Of a stretch of DNA of 64,000 nt, positions 23,977-35,700 are shown one piece after another. Numbering within the stretch: the first letter of the stretch is position 1; the number at the start of each line of letters is the position of its first letter. The stretch comes from Nissolia schottii (Eukaryota > Streptophyta > Magnoliopsida > Fabales > Fabaceae), in the NCBI GenBank assembly GCA_003254905.1, contig QANU01102988.1, positions 116,769-180,768 of the forward strand. The letters are read 5' to 3'. The notes beneath the pieces were generated by a model, which saw nothing but the letters and a program-made list of their open reading frames with translations, did no database searches and had not been told where the DNA came from. The position numbers and the translations under genes were made by a program.

Positions 23977-24790
23977 TCATGAAAAAGCAACATCCCTTGA
24001 AATATGACAAGTCTTAGTGGATAAATCATACACCTTGTATCCCTTATAACCTAGAGGATATCCAAGAAAAGTACAAGTTGAAGCCCTTGGACTGAACTTA
24101 TTTCTGGTAGAACGAAGTGTTGAAATGAAACATTGGCAGCCAAAATTTTGAGGTGCTGAGTAGTCATGGTCCTTCTTATGTCTCAAGGCAAAAGGGGTTC
24201 TATTTTGTCACAGAGGAGAAGGTGTCTTGTTAATGAGATGACACACAATCACCCCAAAAACAAATTGGAACCTATGACTAAAGAACAAAGCTCGAGCCAC
24301 ATTCAACAAATGTTGATGCTTTCTCTCTACAACTAAATTTTGTTAAGGACGTTCCACACATGAGAATTGATGTTGAATTCCTCTAGTAGCCAAGAATTTA
24401 GTGCACTGAAGTTCCTTAACATTATCAGTCCTAATGCATTTAACTCCAAGACCAAACTGATTTTGTATCAGAATGATAAAATTCTGTAGCAAAGAAGTGG
24501 CCACAGATTTGGATCTCATGAGATGAACCCATGTATAGCGAGAGTGATCATCAAAAATAGTTATAAAATACTTATGACCTGCATAAGTAGTTTTCTTAAA
24601 CAGACCCCAAACATCACAATGTGTCAAGTCAAAAATATTAGCACACATATGATTATGAGATGGAAAAGATAACCTTCGTTGCTTGGCTAAAGGGCAAATG
24701 AGATAAGGGTGTGGAGTAGAAACTTTATTGAATGGTAAATTCAGTTTATTACAAAGTATTCCTAGTTTGTGATTGGATAAATGCTCCAAT
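23977..24790 (-). pseudogene. Copia-1 integrase remnant
   Basis: It carries an LAKQRRLSF segment, a catalytic HCDVWG-type Asp, FDDHSRYTW and the second Asp in IRTDN, matching rve-type integrase. The expected conserved Glu region (after VERP) is broken by a stop, and a further stop lies near 24205. After this comes the GCQCF and FLGYPLGYKGY stretch seen between integrase and RT in copia elements. Confidence 0.75.
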
Positions 24791-24867
24791 CAAGTATGCC
24801 AAAGCATAGGAGAATCAAAAACAGAATCAACATTGTTTGCAGAAACAGAATTACTAGAAAAAAAACA

Positions 24868-25270
24868 TTATGTAAAATAGCAACAGGAAGATAAAACACA
24901 AGGTTGGTTCTCAATCTTGTAGACGTATAGTCCCTTAACAAGATCACCCTTGCCAACCATCATCAAATGACTGTCCTGAACAAGGAATGAGTTAGAGGTG
25001 AAGGAAATGGAATTAGAGGAATTTTTTGCCAGGGCACTAACTGAAATTAGATTGATTTTGAAATTTGGCACATAATACACATGATGTAAAGTCAAAGTGG
25101 GACTAAGAGCTACAAAGCCAAGCAAAGAAACATGAATTCTACTGTTATTTGCCAATTGAACAAAGCAATTTTTAACAGGTTCAATATTGTGAAAATGAAC
25201 CAAAGAATGAGATATATGACAGGAGGCACCAGAATCTATAATCCAATCAAGTGTGCTATATTGATTTGAT
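24868..25270 (-). pseudogene. Copia-1 protease and GAG-pre-integrase remnant
   Basis: The minus strand near 25240 encodes WIIDSGASCHIS, the copia protease active-site motif with the Asp-Ser-Gly triad intact. It continues through LHHVYYVPNFKINLISVS and ends in the KGLY segment that precedes integrase. The frame is open over about 110 codons. Confidence 0.75.
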
Positions 25271-25338
25271 AAAAGATGTGTGAAAAAATAATACCTATCT
25301 CATGATCAGAGTCATCATTGACAATAACAGCATTAGAG

Positions 25339-26295
25339 CTAGGGGCCACATTGAACTGAGCATGTAATAAACTCAGGAGTGCTGAAGTTGTTGCGCAGAA
25401 ACTGAAAATTGAGCATTTTCAAATGAATCAAGTGTAGCAACAGAAACTTGATTAGTAGAAGAATCGGTGCCCTTGGATTTCTTCTTTTTGTAATGTTGTG
25501 GATAACCAATAATCTTGAAGCATTGATCCTTAGTGCGGCCTTTAACACCACAATTTGCACAAAAACTTGAGACTTATCAGCAGTCGCAACATGCTTATTA
25601 GCTAAAGCAATTTGTGAATCAGAGGAGTTGGATTGAAAACCAATGCTAAGATGTCTCTCTTCTTGTGCGATCAAGGAATAAACCTTGTTAATCGGAGGAA
25701 CCAGATCCATCATCAAGATCTTAGTCCTAATAGATGTAAAATTGTCATTTAAACCAAGCAAGAAATGAAGAATTTTCTCCTTTTGAAAATGATCATGGAT
25801 CAGTCGCATTCCACCACAGGTGCAGGAAAAAGCAGGGCGATGATCAACTAATTCAACCCATAGTGCTTTAAATTTTTTGAAATAGAAACTGATTGAAAGA
25901 GTACCTTGCTATAAAGTAGAAATTTCATGTAGGATCTGAAGCAGTCGTGGACCATTATGTTACTAAAACTGATCCTGAAGATTACTCAAAACTTGTGAAG
26001 CCAAGTAATAATGACCCACTGTAGGAATGATTTCCTTAGAAATGGAGTTAAGCAACCAAGAGATAACCATGTTGTTACTCTTGAACCAGACATGGTGGAG
26101 CAATGGATCAAGAACTGGATCAGATTATGCAATGGAACCATCAATTAGAGAAACCTTGTGCTTGACTGAAAGCGCCACGTGCATAGCATAGCTCTAGGAG
26201 GCGTAATTATCACCATAGAGTGGTTAGGAAACCAACACAGAACTAGGACCTTTAGATTAATGCAAATAGAAAGGGCTTGCAACATTGTCAGCCAT
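25339..26295 (-). pseudogene. Copia-1 gag remnant
   Basis: Gag begins at an ATG at 26295 (MADNVASPFYLH) and soon meets stops. A GDNYASW-type motif marks the N-terminal gag domain, and QEERHLSIG (about 25645) the later part. Near 25560 a zinc knuckle is visible in another frame: CANCGVKGRTKDQC, with Arg in place of the usual His. Frameshifts and stops interrupt it. Confidence 0.75.
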
Positions 26296-26537
26296 GGTTG
26301 TGGCTCGAATTGTTCAAAAAAATGTAGAAAGGAAATTGAAGGAATCACCTTGTGAAATCAACCAAGAACTCTCGAGAGGAAACTCAAGAAGAATGGTGAA
26401 ATCATGGTGGATTCTGCTTCAAACTGATTGGAATCTCAAGGAATCACTTGAGTGTAGAAAAGATAGTTCGAGCTTCTGAAACTTCACAAAAGGAGCACAA
26501 GAGAGAAAATGTGGAAAAAAAATATCATATGATACCA

Positions 26538-26725
26538 TAATAGAATGAAAAAGAATGAAAAACTGTGTTGTATTTACTTGCTATATGTTTATATACAGAG
26601 TATGCCTATACACCATGTGTTGTAACTAACAAACTACTTTACACATGACTATAACTAACAAACTACTTTGCACATGGCTGTAACTAACACTAACTAAACT
26701 GAATAAATTCACATTATATGTGATA
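26538..26725 (-). repeat. Copia-1 5' LTR (longer copy, about 188 bp)
   Basis: Contains two to three tandem copies of a unit of about 28 bp, TGTAACTAACAAACTACTTT plus a variable part. The other LTR has only one. The primer-binding site, complementary to initiator Met-tRNA with damage after TGGTATCA, starts at 26537 and reads leftwards. Confidence 0.78.
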
Positions 26726-26730
26726 TAAGT

Positions 26731-28005
26731 ATACCTAGAAGAAAGTTATAAATTGACTTATGCAAGAATCTCTTTGAATTGAGATCCACTAATGTACATG
26801 TATGCTTGAAATGTTGTGAAGCTAAATTTACTTTACATTTTTTGTTTTTGTCACACAAGAGCTAATAAATTTACTTTACATGCATGCAATGCTTGTTATT
26901 ATGCACTTTTTTTGGACTATTTATGCACATATTTTAGCTTAAACTATGAGTAACACTTGTTTTGATTTTGTATTTGATTAATGGATTTAAACTTGGGTTT
27001 TCTTCATTTCGTATTTGGTGTATTGTGAGAATCCTTCTTTCATCTCTAGTCCTCCTAACTTTTCTACGATTGTTGCCTTTTTGCAATAATGGACACGACA
27101 TGGTCATTATCATTTTCCACAAAGCCGATTTTCTTCAGGAGGTTCCAACTTCTAGTTCCAACATCAAGAGGGTTAAGCCCTCCACCTTCATCTTCAGAAT
27201 CCCCTTCTTCCATTGGTTTAGAATCACCACAACGAACAACAACTGGAATAGCCACAAATCCAAACATGTTTATTTAGTGTTGCAATAATTTCGTTGCTAA
27301 CTTCACAACAACTCTTCAAACTACTTGGCTTGGATGGAAGATCGTGATGGCACTTACATGGTTACTATTAAGTTTCATCTTGAATTATAAAAATAATAGG
27401 AACGGGAAAACAAGAGAGAAAGACAAAGAAAATATTGGAGGAGAAATGTTTGTTAATCTTGTGTTGTCGAATACAAATGAACCAATGTCTATTTATAGGC
27501 TAGGCAGAGAATGAGAACAATAATGAAAAAATAAACCTAATAACAAACTGAATCAATTTAAATCAATCTTGAATATAATCTACGATATGCTCGGATATTA
27601 TAATATCTTAATATATTCTAATAGGATATTAGAATATCTCAATATATTCTAACCGTTACCTTGGGCTACTATTGTCTCTATTCCATATCTCATGGTCATC
27701 CTCATGGAGACAACTAGAGTCAGACCCATGCCACTACTTTTGTAGTGGTAACGCCATGGTGGTCCACGACCGCTGTGGTTATGTCGGTTCGTTGTAGCGA
27801 TACCAGTTCGCTACCGCGACACCCTTCAATAGTGTTATTGTTAGTTTTCTCATAGTGTGGTGTCTTTTGGCCAATCCAAGTGCTAACACTACGCCGCTCA
27901 AAGCTTCCAGTGCCAACGCTCCTTAGTTTCATGCCATTTTAGGTTAGTGGAGGTCTTGGCGCGTCAACGGTGTGCCGCATTACTGGTTCGTCAATTGAGT
28001 CAGTT
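26731..28005. other. Intergenic, no gene recognised
   Basis: A short open stretch on the minus strand (27064-27267) has a balanced composition but no recognisable domain, and its first codon is not supported. A TATA-like TATAAATAGACAT lies on the minus strand near 27490-27500. A GC-richer stretch at 27720-27990 may be internal sequence of the LTR-like element that follows. Confidence 0.35.
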
Positions 28006-29141
28006 GTGCTAGCATGATTAATTAATTATTTAATTTTTTACTTATTCAATTATTTAGTTATTTGGTATTTAAATTAATTAAGTATTTATATGCATAGTAA
28101 TCACATGTTTAGGCCTAAGTAGAGACTTAGATACATGTTATGCAACATTAAATGAATATGTGTTTATATGCTTAGAACTGCATAGTTAGGCTTAAGTAGC
28201 AACTTCTATATGGTATGACAGTAGGATAACAGACTTTCCATAATAAGTAGACATAGAATATAATATGTTGGTAAGTATTAATAGTATTAAACTATAGTTT
28301 GATCACACATAATGGTTAAAGGTTCAAAATCAGATATGCATGAGAACCCTAGGATACTAGACTTACATTTAAACAGTATTAGTATGTATTTAGTTATTGA
28401 CACAAGTTCATCGCACTTGGTGAGTCCCAATTATGGGTTCAACGTACCCACAATGATTTCAGTATACCTTACAGGTACCAGTGCACTCGGACCGCGAGGA
28501 TTTATCCTGGCAAAGCAAGATTGGGCTTGTACCCCCTTGACCGAGGATTGAGACATATCTCTCATTGACCCTTCAGTTGGAGGCGGATAGTATTACACAG
28601 TTACTTTATCAGTTTCCTATTCAGTATCAGTGCTTTTAGAACATTTACATACACTATGTGGATTTTACTGAATTATCTTATATTTATTTACTTTCAGTTA
28701 TATATGCTTATGTTATATGATCAGTACATGTTATGTGAGCGGTACCGTGGTACCCACCACTGAGTTGACAACTCACTCTTCTATTATGTTATCTTTTAGA
28801 TACAGTTGAGAAGTGTGATAACGTGCCTCTCGTCTAGTAGAAGTGAGGTTCATCGTTAGTGGTGAGCTCCGCTTTGCAGTGGAGTCTACCATTATGTTAA
28901 TTATTAGGATGCTCCAGAAAGCTTAGGCAGGATCATACAGTATTAGGCAGTTATTATTATCATTATTATTTTATTACCAGTTTATTTATCAGATCATATG
29001 TAACTTAGACAATTAGTATCATATCTTATGTGAATCAGTTATTAAATAAATAAATCGCATGCACAATAGTTAAAGTCAAGTCAAAGCTTCCACAGGGACA
29101 GTATCCCTATGTGCGACCACGTTCGAGTTTGAGGTGTGACA
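28006..29141. mobile_element. Possible gypsy LTR (solo or terminal)
   Basis: The stretch starts TGTGCTAGCATGATTAATT and ends GAGGTGTGACA, giving TG...CA ends about 1.1 kb apart. The end motif (its complement reads TGTCACACC) is characteristic of many plant gypsy LTRs. No matching 5-bp target duplication (TCAGT versus ATCTT) and no second LTR were found, so the left border is uncertain. Confidence 0.35.
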
Positions 29142-32100
29142 ATCTTCATTTGGACAGCATAATTTTTGCAAATTTGCTGCTAAATCTGACTCCATGAAAA
29201 TGATTAGACTCATTCATTCTTTAGTCGATGTGCCCCATCATTATCATGGAATTATTTTTTAGTTGCATGATTTAATTTTCCGGAATTGCGATGCGTCTAT
29301 TTCACATGTTTTGCATGAGACTAATTTTTGTACTGACTTTTGAGCCAAGAGTGGGGCTAAGGGGAATCAAGACCTTGTGGTTTGGAATTGGCACCAACCT
29401 CCTACTCGCATGATTTGTTCGCTTAATGTTGATTTTATTGGGACTTGCCATGTTAGGATTTAGCTTTTCATAATTTTTTAAAGCACCAAACAAAAAATAC
29501 CATGTACATTTTATTTAAATAATTATGCTACAATAAATTTGTCCTAAGACTACATTTTGCTACAAAAATTTGGTCTAAGACCACATTTTTTATTAACTGC
29601 ATTTAAAAAAAAATTGCCTTATAAAATTAAAGGAAAACTTTTATTTATAAAGATAACATTTTATAATATTTTACGTTAACTTTAATTTAGTAACCATAAA
29701 AATTGATGTCTTATCTTTAAAAATATATAATATTTTTTATAGTGTACTATGAAGTTAAGGGTAAAGTTGTCAAATTAAATGTGACTTAAAATATTATAAA
29801 GTGTTATCTTTAATTTATTAATAAAAGTATTTTTCATAGCTAACATAATGCACTTTTTTTTAAGTGAAATTAATGAAAAATGCGATATCAAACCAAATGT
29901 GTTGAAGTCCATCCTTTCAATTTTGTAATTTAATACTTATACCTAATGTGATTGATCATTAAAAAGATTTCTTTTTCTACTGTTATTCTGGTTTAACAAA
30001 GGAACAAGATGTCAATCCAATCAGAACTTTTCCCTATAGAAAGTAAAGAAATGATGGAAGGTCTTATGAGTGATGCTCACTAACTTATCTGATACGCAAT
30101 TTGAATTTTCGATGTTGTAAAGATGAATGTTTTACCAAAAAAAAAGTAGTTCTATCTGCCAATCCGAGCCAGACACCACAAATTCACTTATCACGAATCA
30201 AATTTCTTGTTCCTGCCAACTAAGAGTTCTATGCTGATGTGATTGCAAAGTAACTTGATTTTTCTTTGAGGAGTTATTAATACCACTTTGGCATTTTTTT
30301 TTATATACAATTATGTACCACTTTGTCTAATTAAGATAACAATTGCGAGAACTACATTATTGAGCTAAATCTTCTGTTTAACTTATTCAAAAGCCTCTAT
30401 TTTTTTTTCAACTAAAACCTAACTAGTATTTTTTTTAATCCCAATCAAATCATCAATATCGACTAGTGAGATTTTTTTTCTTCTTTTTTTTAAGTCGAGA
30501 CCACTAATTAAATAACTAACACCGCCTGATCAATATATCCCAAGTTGGTCAAAAGTTAGTTTTTTTTTTTTTTTTTTGGATACATCAAAAGCTAGTATTT
30601 GATTCTTAATTAGATTTTTTTTTAATATAATAAAGAAGAAAATTAAACAAGAATATGGTCCATAAAAAAAGAAATAAATAAGGAGGTGTTCATGCCGTGG
30701 TATGTGACGGCATGCGTGAGCAGATGCCGTTTACCCCGAAAGCATAACTCAATATTACTATATCACTATTAGTGGATTGTGGATATGTGATAGGGATTAG
30801 ATTCCTGAAATCTCTTTGTTTATTTTGCCTTTATAAGGCTTTGGAATAGAAAAGAAATTAGGCGAATTGAAGAAAGATTTCATTACCAGAACGCCTGGAG
30901 GCGTAATAGCAATTTTTTTTCTTGCTATTATATTACTAACGTTTGGTTAGTTCAAGTGATTCAACACTTACTCATCTTAAATAAGATTTTGAGTTTGACT
31001 ATTGTGGATGAAAGACGTCAGCTAGTATCAAAAGAATTCGTTCAACACAACACCACTATAATTTAGGGTATAATTAGAAGAATATATAGGTGAGGTTTTA
31101 TGATGCGGTCCATGCTTTGGGCGGCTGAATGCATGCCATATGTGGTGTGATGCATTCTTTGGGACCTTAACATTAAATTACCACGTGACTAAAGAATAAT
31201 ATACAGTAAAAGCTACACAATTAGAGTTTAAAGCTTTGGGGTACGTTTGCCCAATTCCTCTTTCCTCATCTTCAAAAACAATGTGCCTTGTTATTGAAAA
31301 AAAAAAAATTTCCCCGTAATGAATGTCAATGCTTAGGTTCATAGTGATTCAACGGGTTCACAAAGGGAAGATGGATTGTGTGCCTGCGTTTTGTTATATT
31401 AATTAATTTTGTCTTCAACGTTTTGATCAGAATTTACTCTTCATCTAATATAACCATATTACTAAATATCATTATTACTTAATTTTATATATATACTTTT
31501 ATTATAGTTAGTTTTTGATTTTTCAAGAGGTGTCTATCGTACGTAACAATTAATTTTCTTTTGAGACTAAAATATTATCAAAATGATCATGTCTTTTTCA
31601 ACAAAACTTTTTTCTTACACATTGTCATGCCTCAAATCCCTGACCAAATGTTTAAAGAACTACGCTACTTGTCAAGTATACTACACTTTTATTGGTTTTT
31701 ATTATAGTTACTAAACACACTTTTATATAGAAAAAAAATTTTCACGTCAATGTCAAGTTAAAGTAAGGATTGGTTAAACAGAAAAAAATAATAACGATAA
31801 CTACAAAATAATAAGTCAAAATTGAATTTTAATGAGATTAAAATGCCCAATCTGATTATTTCTTTTAGTACTGGCTAATGAGTATATTTTGTGGGTGCAT
31901 GCGCATGAGTAGTGGCAGACATGAATGAGGAGAAATAAAACAGATTGAGAGAGGGAACAAACGCAAAGAAGAATCAGCTTCCATCCAACACAAACACAAT
32001 TGTTCGACTTTGAAAAGAATATACCAACATGAAGTTGCTGTTACGGCTGTACGGGATTCCACGTTCAGAATAATATTCTTGCCATCTTCTCTTTAAACCT

Positions 32101-33020
32101 ATTCCATTACTTTTAGATTATTAAATAAGTAAAAGAACAAATGATTTGCATTTTTTTGCTTAAACATTTCCCAAACTTCTCATGATCAGATGCCAACGTT
32201 TTTTTTTATATTATATGGTAGTGCTGATAAAGCTTTTTTTTTTTTTTTTGGTTTCTCACATGTCATTTCTTAAACGCGGCCGTCACTCCTAACTCAGATT
32301 CACATGCACTTCGCCATATTGTGACAGACTAACATCTATTTGCTAGACAAAAGCTAAGTTGGAAGGGGCTGATAAAGCTAATTACCATTATTTCCATCTC
32401 ATAACCCTGACTCAAAATATATCTGATGTAAAACTACATGCCTGATTTTGTTTTTTAAAAAAAAAGAATGCCTTATTTTTGGTTTTGGTCTTTTTATCTT
32501 GAATATTTTTATGCGCCTTTAAGTAATTAAATGATTTTGGTCCTGGGGCCCTTATATGTATGACTTTATATTTTTGGACAAATTTATATACATGCCTTGA
32601 ACAGGATCTAAGGAATGAGTTTCAGTAAGTACAGTCTTCTGAAGGCCCAATCCAATTTGAACAGAACTTCTAACATATTAAGGTTTCAGACCCTTTGATG
32701 GGCTTTTGATGCCAAAGAGGAAAGCCACACTATTCACCACTGCCCTTTTCAACCTCTGGAAAATCGACCAAAATCACAACCTCTGAATATAATATCGAGA
32801 CAATAATCAACAAAAAAAAAATGTACCCAAAAGATGCCATTTAGACCCCCAAAAAAAAAAAATTACAAGAAAGTGGTTTGTCCAAAAATAAATCAAACCA
32901 GGAAAAAAAAGCTATTTTATGAGAAAAATTATGAAACCCAAGAGAGAGGAAACAGAGTACCCCAACCTGCATAAATTAAGGCACCATTAATGAGAAAAGT
33001 TACAGCCAAAATAAAAATAA
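29142..33020. other. AT-rich intergenic sequence
   Basis: About 3.9 kb without a supportable gene. Long T and A runs (for example near 30561-30578 and 32237-32250) and short chance frames only. No paired repeats with clear target duplications were seen. Confidence 0.5.
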
Positions 33021-33172
33021 GAGCATTGCTAAGATGAAAAACAATTTTAGACATCATTTAACAACCCACTAACAAAGATGTGGAGCCCATGAGGACTCCA
33101 CCATTGTGGGCCCCACACCTTGTGAGAAAGTTTTATAAGTTTAAAATTATTTCTCATCCTAACATTATTGTA
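33021..33172. mobile_element. MITE-like inverted repeat, about 150 bp
   Basis: The left arm GCTAAGATGAAAAACAATTT pairs with the right arm AAATTATTTCTCATCCTAAC near 33146-33165, with a few mismatches. The middle contains a complementary CCCAC/GTGGG core. Size and structure fit a non-autonomous DNA transposon. The superfamily is unknown because no clean target duplication was resolved. Confidence 0.5.
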
Positions 33173-33466
33173 AAAATAAAAGAAAATATAATGTAGTGTT
33201 ATTTGTATTTCAAGTATGATTAGATACTAACTCTCTCTTTTATATACATCACAAAATCCACGTTCACATCATGTTGAGGGGGGGGGGGGACTTGGCATAC
33301 AATGTTACTATTCAACTATCATTTTTGTTAAAGAAACATCATCATTGTATTCGAATAACCCACACTTTAAATTTGAGTAAGGTGGGTCATAAAAGAGTCC
33401 CAGCAAATATTTATTTGAATCTAGAAAATATCACCTTGTTTCTCATGTCTCATATGGACAAAATAA
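33173..33466. other. Short intergenic stretch
   Basis: No gene. It contains a run of ten G at 33280-33289, a possible sequencing or assembly weak point. Confidence 0.4.
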
Positions 33467-33993
33467 TCACACACCATTGTCCCTTACTCTTTCCCCTAAA
33501 ATGTACCTCAATCCAAGACTTGAAGCAGGATCTCGCATCATTAGAAAACACCCATAAGACACCCCCACCATTTTAAACATGCACCATACACGCCAAGTAA
33601 AACCAGTCAGTTTCACTAAAATCACACCTATAGTTAAAAGTATAAGATTGAACCCCTTTAATCTCATAAGTAGTAGAGATAAAGGATCTAGTAGAAAAAG
33701 TACATGAATTATACGACCGCCAAAGCACATGATCATTTTCTCTCACAATTCAGCAATGAAGAAGCCAAGTTTATAAGCTTTGATAAAAAGCAATTATTCC
33801 CAATCGAAGAACAATCTACGGCAAACAAAATTCCAACCCCACACAGCCTCATCCCTACAGTATGGTTCTTCTGTTTAGAAATAAAGAATAAACACTGATA
33901 CTTATCCTTGAGACACACCTCCCCCAACCACACATACTCCCCATACAAGATCTTGCTACCATTACCTGCTGTTATCTGAATACCCCTCAACAC
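33467..33993 (-). mobile_element. LINE fragment, left part (split by copia-2)
   Basis: The minus strand reads ITAGNGSKILYGEYVWLGE then a CLKDKYQ-LFFIS segment, matching the region after the RT domain of plant non-LTR retrotransposons (GNGxxxxFWxDxWLG). Decayed frames continue to about 33467. The missing upstream part of the same protein region is at 41487-41760, on the other side of the copia element. Confidence 0.7.
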
Positions 33994-34728
33994 CGTTGGG
34001 AAAGGCGTATATATGCAGTGAAAAAATTTCAAGCACGCAGTAGAAATAATAACATTTTTTACTTGAATTGAACTTATGAGAAACGTAATATATGACAAGC
34101 AATATATCTAATAGTGCGAAAATTAAATAAGCAAAGCAGAGAGAACACGCATTAATTTTTAAAGTGGAAAACCTCCAACGAGAGAGTCAAAAAAACTATG
34201 GGACCTAGTCTGAAACAATTCTACTATGAAAATATCAATGAGTACAAGAAAAGAGTTCCACGTAAAGAATCTCAAAGATGAAAATCTACTCACTATTAAA
34301 ATGGTGCAATAAATAATAGACCAACAAGCTCAAAAGACCCACAAAGGATAAAAACAATACAGCCAAATAGGAGATAAAAATATTTTGAGGTTACTAAATT
34401 AACGCCGACAATTTATATAACAAGTGATTAAAGTCGCGTTGAAAATGGAGCAAAAAAAAATATTCAACAAATATCAGAACGAGCTAAAATATTTCCAATA
34501 AAAACGAACTGGCGGCATCACTGTTTGTGGGTGATATGCATATATTTCGTCGGTGCATATGCATATTTGACAAATATAAATAACGTATGCATATAGGATT
34601 TCAATTCAAATCCTTAAAAACTAAATCCAAATCTTTTTAATTTTTTTAAAATAAGATAATAATAGTTATGATAATAAATAAGATATGTGTTGGACCCAAT
34701 TTGATAGAGACTCTAACATAATAAACTC
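33994..34728 (-). repeat. Copia-2 3' LTR (735 bp)
   Basis: On the minus strand it starts TGTTAGAGTCTC right after the purine tract and ends CTTTCCCAACG. Its last 100 bp match the remnant at 41385-41485. AACAC precedes it on the left and would be the target duplication, but the matching right flank is lost. Confidence 0.8.
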
Positions 34729-34745
34729 CCCCGCTAAATCAAGTG

Positions 34746-35176
34746 GGAACAATTGTCAAATCAGCAATAAATCGACAAGCTTCACACTTCCCTCGCGGTA
34801 AACTCTTAGTCATCATGTCTGAACCATTATCATATGTGGGAACCTTTTGAAGCCCCATCACCTTAGAATTCAGAGCATCGCGTATCCAATGATACCGAAT
34901 ATAATCTGCTTAGATCTACCATGAAAAGTGGAATTCTTGCCAAGATGTATAACAATCTAACTATCGCAACATAAAATGTACCTCTGTTGAGTAAAACCAA
35001 GTTCTTACACAAATTTATTCATCCAAAGAAACTCTTTGCAAGTTTCAGTAATAGCAATGAACTCAGCCTCAGTTATGGACAATGCAACACACTTTTGCAA
35101 CTTAGATTGCCTACAACTCTCCCTACAAAAGTGATCAAATAACCAGAAGTAGATTTCCTAGAATCAATATCCCCTA
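34746..35176 (-). pseudogene. Copia-2 RNase H remnant
   Basis: GDIDSRKSTSGYLITF lies directly left of the solo LTR. It is followed by ALSITEAEFIAITETCKE and LGKNSTFHGRSK, the normal RNase H order, up to the polypurine tract. Several stops are present. Confidence 0.78.
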
Positions 35177-35393
35177 CCATGTGATAAGTGCCAATTTTAC
35201 ACAATTTTCATCTATTAGAATGACACCTGTTTGCTTACATTTTAAAAGAATTATCTAAATAAATTTCCCAATTTTGTAGGATTTATAATATATTCTTACA
35301 AATGGATGCAAACATATCAATTAAAATCCCAGAAGTATGAAGCAAAAGGCAAAAGAGGTAAAAGCAGGAGAAAGACATAATCAGGCGAGAGGC

Positions 35394-35672
35394 CGCTCAG
35401 CGGTGACCGAAGCCCGCTCAGCGCACAAAAGACAAGAACCGCTAAGCGAGGTACCTAGGCCGCTCAGCGGTCGTACCCACCGGAGTCATTTGCAGCCGCC
35501 CTGCAAAACCTGACGCCGCACTGCAAAAGTCGGCGCCGCCAGCAACTAACAACCGCTACATTTATTATGACAGCCTGTAGCCGCCAGAAAAGACTAAATC
35601 GCTCAGCGATTGACCATTACCGCTAAGCGGACAAGCCCTTATCGCTCAACGGCGTACCCTAACCGCTCAGCG
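35394..35672 (+). repeat. Phased palindrome array CGCTNAGCG, two clusters of four
   Basis: Nine-bp palindromes begin at 35394, 35415, 35440, 35461, then 35600, 35621, 35643 (one mismatch, CGCTCAACG) and 35664. Spacing within clusters is 21, 25, 21 and 21, 22, 21 bp, with 139 bp between the clusters. The array ends 18 bp before the TATAAATAGG box at 35691, so it lies in the promoter (U3) part of the LTR. Many sites extend to CCGCTCAGCGG. Confidence 0.85.
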
Positions 35673-35690
35673 GTGACCCAGGTTTTGGCC

Positions 35691-35700
35691 TATAAATAGG
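35691..35700 (+). promoter_or_regulatory. TATA box of the solo LTR
   Basis: TATAAATAGG, about 510 bp from the LTR start and directly after the palindrome array. Transcription would start near 35720, defining U3 (35182 to about 35720) and R/U5 (to 36610). Confidence 0.6.

Larger units (their letters stand above)
21949..26725 (-). mobile_element. Ty1/copia retrotransposon, decayed, with LTRs and target duplication
   Basis: Both ends carry related LTRs (21949-22076 and about 26538-26725). The 5-bp sequence TAAGT flanks both sides (21944-21948 and 26726-26730). On the minus strand, a primer-binding site starting TGGTATCA lies just inside the right LTR, and a purine tract (GAGGAGGAG) just inside the left LTR. 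This sets the direction: gag on the right, RNase H on the left. The internal order gag, protease, integrase, RT, RNase H is that of copia. Many stops and frameshifts make it non-autonomous. The LTR ends read TATCA rather than the usual TG. Confidence 0.9.

Noticed and set aside
35394..35672. Regular short palindromes as a CRISPR-like array
   Set aside because: The repeats are only 9 bp, spacers are about 12 bp and the context is a plant LTR. The pattern fits a binding-site array.
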